A stretch of 45,646 nt of DNA. Source: an uncultured Bacilli bacterium. GTDB taxonomy: Bacteria > Bacillota_I > Bacilli_A > RF39 > UBA660. The stretch covers positions 1 to 45,646 of the forward strand of contig CAOOMX010000006.1 in the NCBI GenBank assembly GCA_948497845.1, read 5' to 3'. The notes under the pieces were generated by a model. It was not told the origin of the DNA. It ran no database searches and saw only the letters and a program-made list of their open reading frames with translations. The position numbers and the translations under genes are program-made. Every line of letters begins with the position of its first letter. Position 1 is the first letter of the stretch. Of the stretch, positions 43,833-45,646 are shown piece by piece.

Positions 43833-43878
43833 AAGATAATACATATATGGTATAATAAAAAAGTATGGAGGTAAAAAG

Positions 43879-45258
43879 ATGATAAAGTATGAAACAGATT
43901 CAAGAAAGATAAAAGAGGGGCAAATATTTGTAGCAATAAAAGGCCATACTGTAGATGGACATGATTATATAGAAAAGGCAATAGAAAATGGTGCAGTAGG
44001 TATAATTGCAGAAAAAGAAGTTAAATGTCAAGTGCCAGTAACAGTAGTTTCTAATAGTGAAGAGTACTTAAAAGACGCTTTAAAAAAAGAATATGCTGAT
44101 CAAATAAATGAACTAAAAATAATTGGTTTAACAGGAACAAATGGAAAAACAACAACCTGCTTCTTAACATATCAACTTTTACAAAGTTTTGGAATACGTG
44201 TTGCTTATATGGGAACCATTGGTTTTAAATTTGAAGACTTAGATATTGTTTTAGAAAACACAACTCCTGATATATTAACAATATACAAATTATTATTAAA
44301 AGTAAGAGAACTAGGTTGTGAAGTATTAGTTATGGAAATAAGCAGTCATTCTCTAAGTTATGAACGTATATATGGATTACAACTAGATGTTGCAGGATTT
44401 ACAAATCTTACAGAAGATCATTTAGATTATCATAAAACCATGGAAAATTATTTGAAGGAAAAATTGAAAATATTAAACTATTTAGTACCTCAAGGAAAAT
44501 TTATAGCCAATATTGATGATAAAGAAGGTCAAACTTTTATAGATAAATTAGGTTATGGTAATTCTTTAGGAATAAATGGAGATATAAGAATAATAGATTA
44601 TGATATAAACCCAGCTAAAACCAAAATTCATTTTAGTTATGAAAATAAAGTTTATGAAGTAACAACAAATTTAACAAGTAAATTTAATATATATAATTAT
44701 CTCACAGCCTTAGCTTTTGTTCACTTTTTGGGTATAGATATAGAAGATATCATAGAACATACCAAAAAAATAAAAGCTCCAAAGGGCAGATGTGAAACAT
44801 ATGAAGTAAATAATGGTTTTGCAGTTATAGATTATGCACATACACCAGATGCAGTAGAAAAAGTAATTGAAGCATATAATGAATTAAAAAAAGGTAAAGT
44901 TATAACAATAATTGGCTGTGGGGGAGATAGAGACCCAATTAAAAGACCAATTATGGGAAGAGTAGCTGCTGAGTTGAGTGATTACTGTATTTTTACAAAT
45001 GATAATCCAAGAACAGAAGAACCTGAAAAAATTATGGAAGATATTTTAAAAGGTGTCAAAAAAGATAACTATGAAGTTGAATTAGATAGAAAATTAGCAA
45101 TAAAAAAAGGCATAGAAATGCTAAAAAAAGAAGATATATTATTAATTTTAGGAAAAGGACATGAAGACTATCAAATAATTGGAAAAACCAAAATTCATTT
45201 AGATGATGCTGAAGAAGTAGAGAATTGGAAAAACACATACGAAAAAAAAGTCAAATGA
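43879..45258 (+). CDS. murE: UDP-N-acetylmuramoyl-tripeptide synthetase (MurE)
   Basis: A Mur ligase of 459 residues that adds the third amino acid to UDP-MurNAc-L-Ala-D-Glu. N-terminal domain: YETDSRKIKEGQIFVAIKG. Central ATPase: IGLTGTNGKTTTCFL, then VMEISSHSL and FTNLTEDHLDYHKTMENYL. C-terminal domain: GRCETYEV, VIDYAHTPDAVEKV, GCGGDRDPIKRPIMG, FTNDNPRTEEP and GKGHEDYQ. The DNPR motif is the one associated with meso-diaminopimelate, while Lys-adding enzymes usually differ there. GGAGG lies upstream, and ATGGTATAAT at 43847-43856 is an extended -10. A strong terminator follows. It shows the host makes peptidoglycan. Confidence 0.95.
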   Translation: MIKYETDSRKIKEGQIFVAIKGHTVDGHDYIEKAIENGAVGIIAEKEVKCQVPVTVVSNSEEYLKDALKKEYADQINELKIIGLTGTNGKTTTCFLTYQLLQSFGIRVAYMGTIGFKFEDLDIVLENTTPDILTIYKLLLKVRELGCEVLVMEISSHSLSYERIYGLQLDVAGFTNLTEDHLDYHKTMENYLKEKLKILNYLVPQGKFIANIDDKEGQTFIDKLGYGNSLGINGDIRIIDYDINPAKTKIHFSYENKVYEVTTNLTSKFNIYNYLTALAFVHFLGIDIEDIIEHTKKIKAPKGRCETYEVNNGFAVIDYAHTPDAVEKVIEAYNELKKGKVITIIGCGGDRDPIKRPIMGRVAAELSDYCIFTNDNPRTEEPEKIMEDILKGVKKDNYEVELDRKLAIKKGIEMLKKEDILLILGKGHEDYQIIGKTKIHLDDAEEVENWKNTYEKKVK

Positions 45259-45303
45259 AAAGTTAAATTTCAAATTAACTGAAAAAATATGAATTGTAAA
45301 AGA

Positions 45304-45345
45304 AAATGGTAGTTTTTAGAAGAAGAGACTACCATTTTAAAAAAA
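45304..45345 (+). terminator. Terminator after murE
   Basis: AAATGGTAGT (45304-45313) pairs perfectly with ACTACCATTT (45328-45337), followed by an A/T-rich tract. The run after the stem is TTAAAAAA, so it is more typical in the reverse direction, but the stem is strong. Confidence 0.65.
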
Positions 45346-45463
45346 ATGTGATAATATATATATGAAATTTAATATTTCAATACACACCAAAAAGTTTTTG
45401 CTAATTTTTGTGCAAAATTAAATTTCAGAATTGAATATTATGATATATTGCTTGTATATCGGT

Positions 45464-45492
45464 AAAAATAGTTTGTGTTGGAAACTATTTTT
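45464..45492 (-). terminator. Terminator of the right-edge transposase
   Basis: AAAAATAGTTT (45464-45474) pairs perfectly with AAACTATTTTT (45482-45492) around GTGTTGG. The transposase stop codon lies in the stem. Confidence 0.8.
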
Positions 45493-45646
45493 TCTTTTTA
45501 TAATCAAATAATTTATTTTTTAATATAATATCTTTTTGTTCAATTTCTTTAATGTCAAAGTATTTTTTAATTTTCTGTGGTAAAAATTCATTTATGAGAT
45601 AGATAGGATTATCACCTTCTAAAGAATCTCTTCTAACAGAATTAAT
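45485..45646 (-). CDS. Transposase C-terminal part, probably IS30-like (runs off the right edge)
   Basis: On the minus strand 53 codons are open from the window edge to TAG at 45487-45485: NSVRRDSLEGDNPIYLINEF, then LPQKIKKYFDIKEIEQKDI, ILKNKLFD and a Lys-rich end. The RRDSL.G.NPIYL...F....I....I..I....I.LK..L pattern is typical of the C-terminal end of IS30-type transposases. The catalytic domain would lie to the right of the window. Whether the element is complete is unknown. Confidence 0.6.
   Translation of the reverse strand: MNSVRRDSLEGDNPIYLINEFLPQKIKKYFDIKEIEQKDIILKNKLFDYKKKK

Overview
The window is AT-rich, has Shine-Dalgarno sites of the GGAGG type and Gram-positive-style promoters, and uses TAA, TAG and TGA as stops with TGG for Trp. 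A murE gene shows it comes from a walled bacterium, and its DNPR motif points to meso-diaminopimelate. Together with an OLE-type RNA, this suggests a low-GC Bacillota lineage, probably uncultured and gut- or rumen-associated. I cannot name the genus. Both edges cut through insertion-sequence transposases: IS1182-like on the left, probably IS30-like on the right.

1-7.1 kb: an IS end, an XRE-type membrane-anchored regulator, an ATP-grasp-like protein, a small secreted Cys/His-rich protein, an unrecognised minus-strand gene behind a consensus promoter, and a compact lipid cassette (acyltransferase - acyl-CoA ligase - acyltransferase). The first acyltransferase has ACG where its start codon should be.

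7.2-23.1 kb: a type IV secretion gene set in two or three transcription units. In order it holds a VirB2-like membrane protein with a large secreted domain, VirB6/TrbL, PrgI/VirB3, a VirB4 split into two genes, a 985-residue anchored cell-wall hydrolase (GH73-like plus C39-like), an anchored surface protein, VirD4, an anchored HEYCH metalloprotease, and two anchored proteins sharing a near-identical membrane anchor. No relaxase, integrase or replication gene is visible, so protein secretion or a decayed or dispersed conjugative system are both possible.

23.2-31.6 kb: an ECF sigma / anti-sigma pair interrupted only by nonsense codons, a gene remnant, a rhodanese, a VTT membrane protein, an unrecognised minus-strand gene, an MscS channel, PAP2 phosphatase + GT2-GtrA glycosyltransferase, and a large Fic/Doc-like protein lacking the motif histidine.

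31.68-32.85 kb: a long structured non-coding RNA with its own consensus promoter, followed by an OapA-like membrane protein. I interpret it as OLE RNA.

32.86-45.6 kb: a five-gene minus-strand operon (secreted 149-residue protein, ABC ATPase, three membrane proteins), a tandem pair of unknown paralogues, a NatAB-like ABC exporter, a zinc alcohol dehydrogenase, an M29 aminopeptidase, an M15-type carboxypeptidase, a frameshifted uracil-DNA-glycosylase-family gene with a leaderless-type promoter, murE, and the right-hand transposase fragment. I saw no tRNA, rRNA or CRISPR array.
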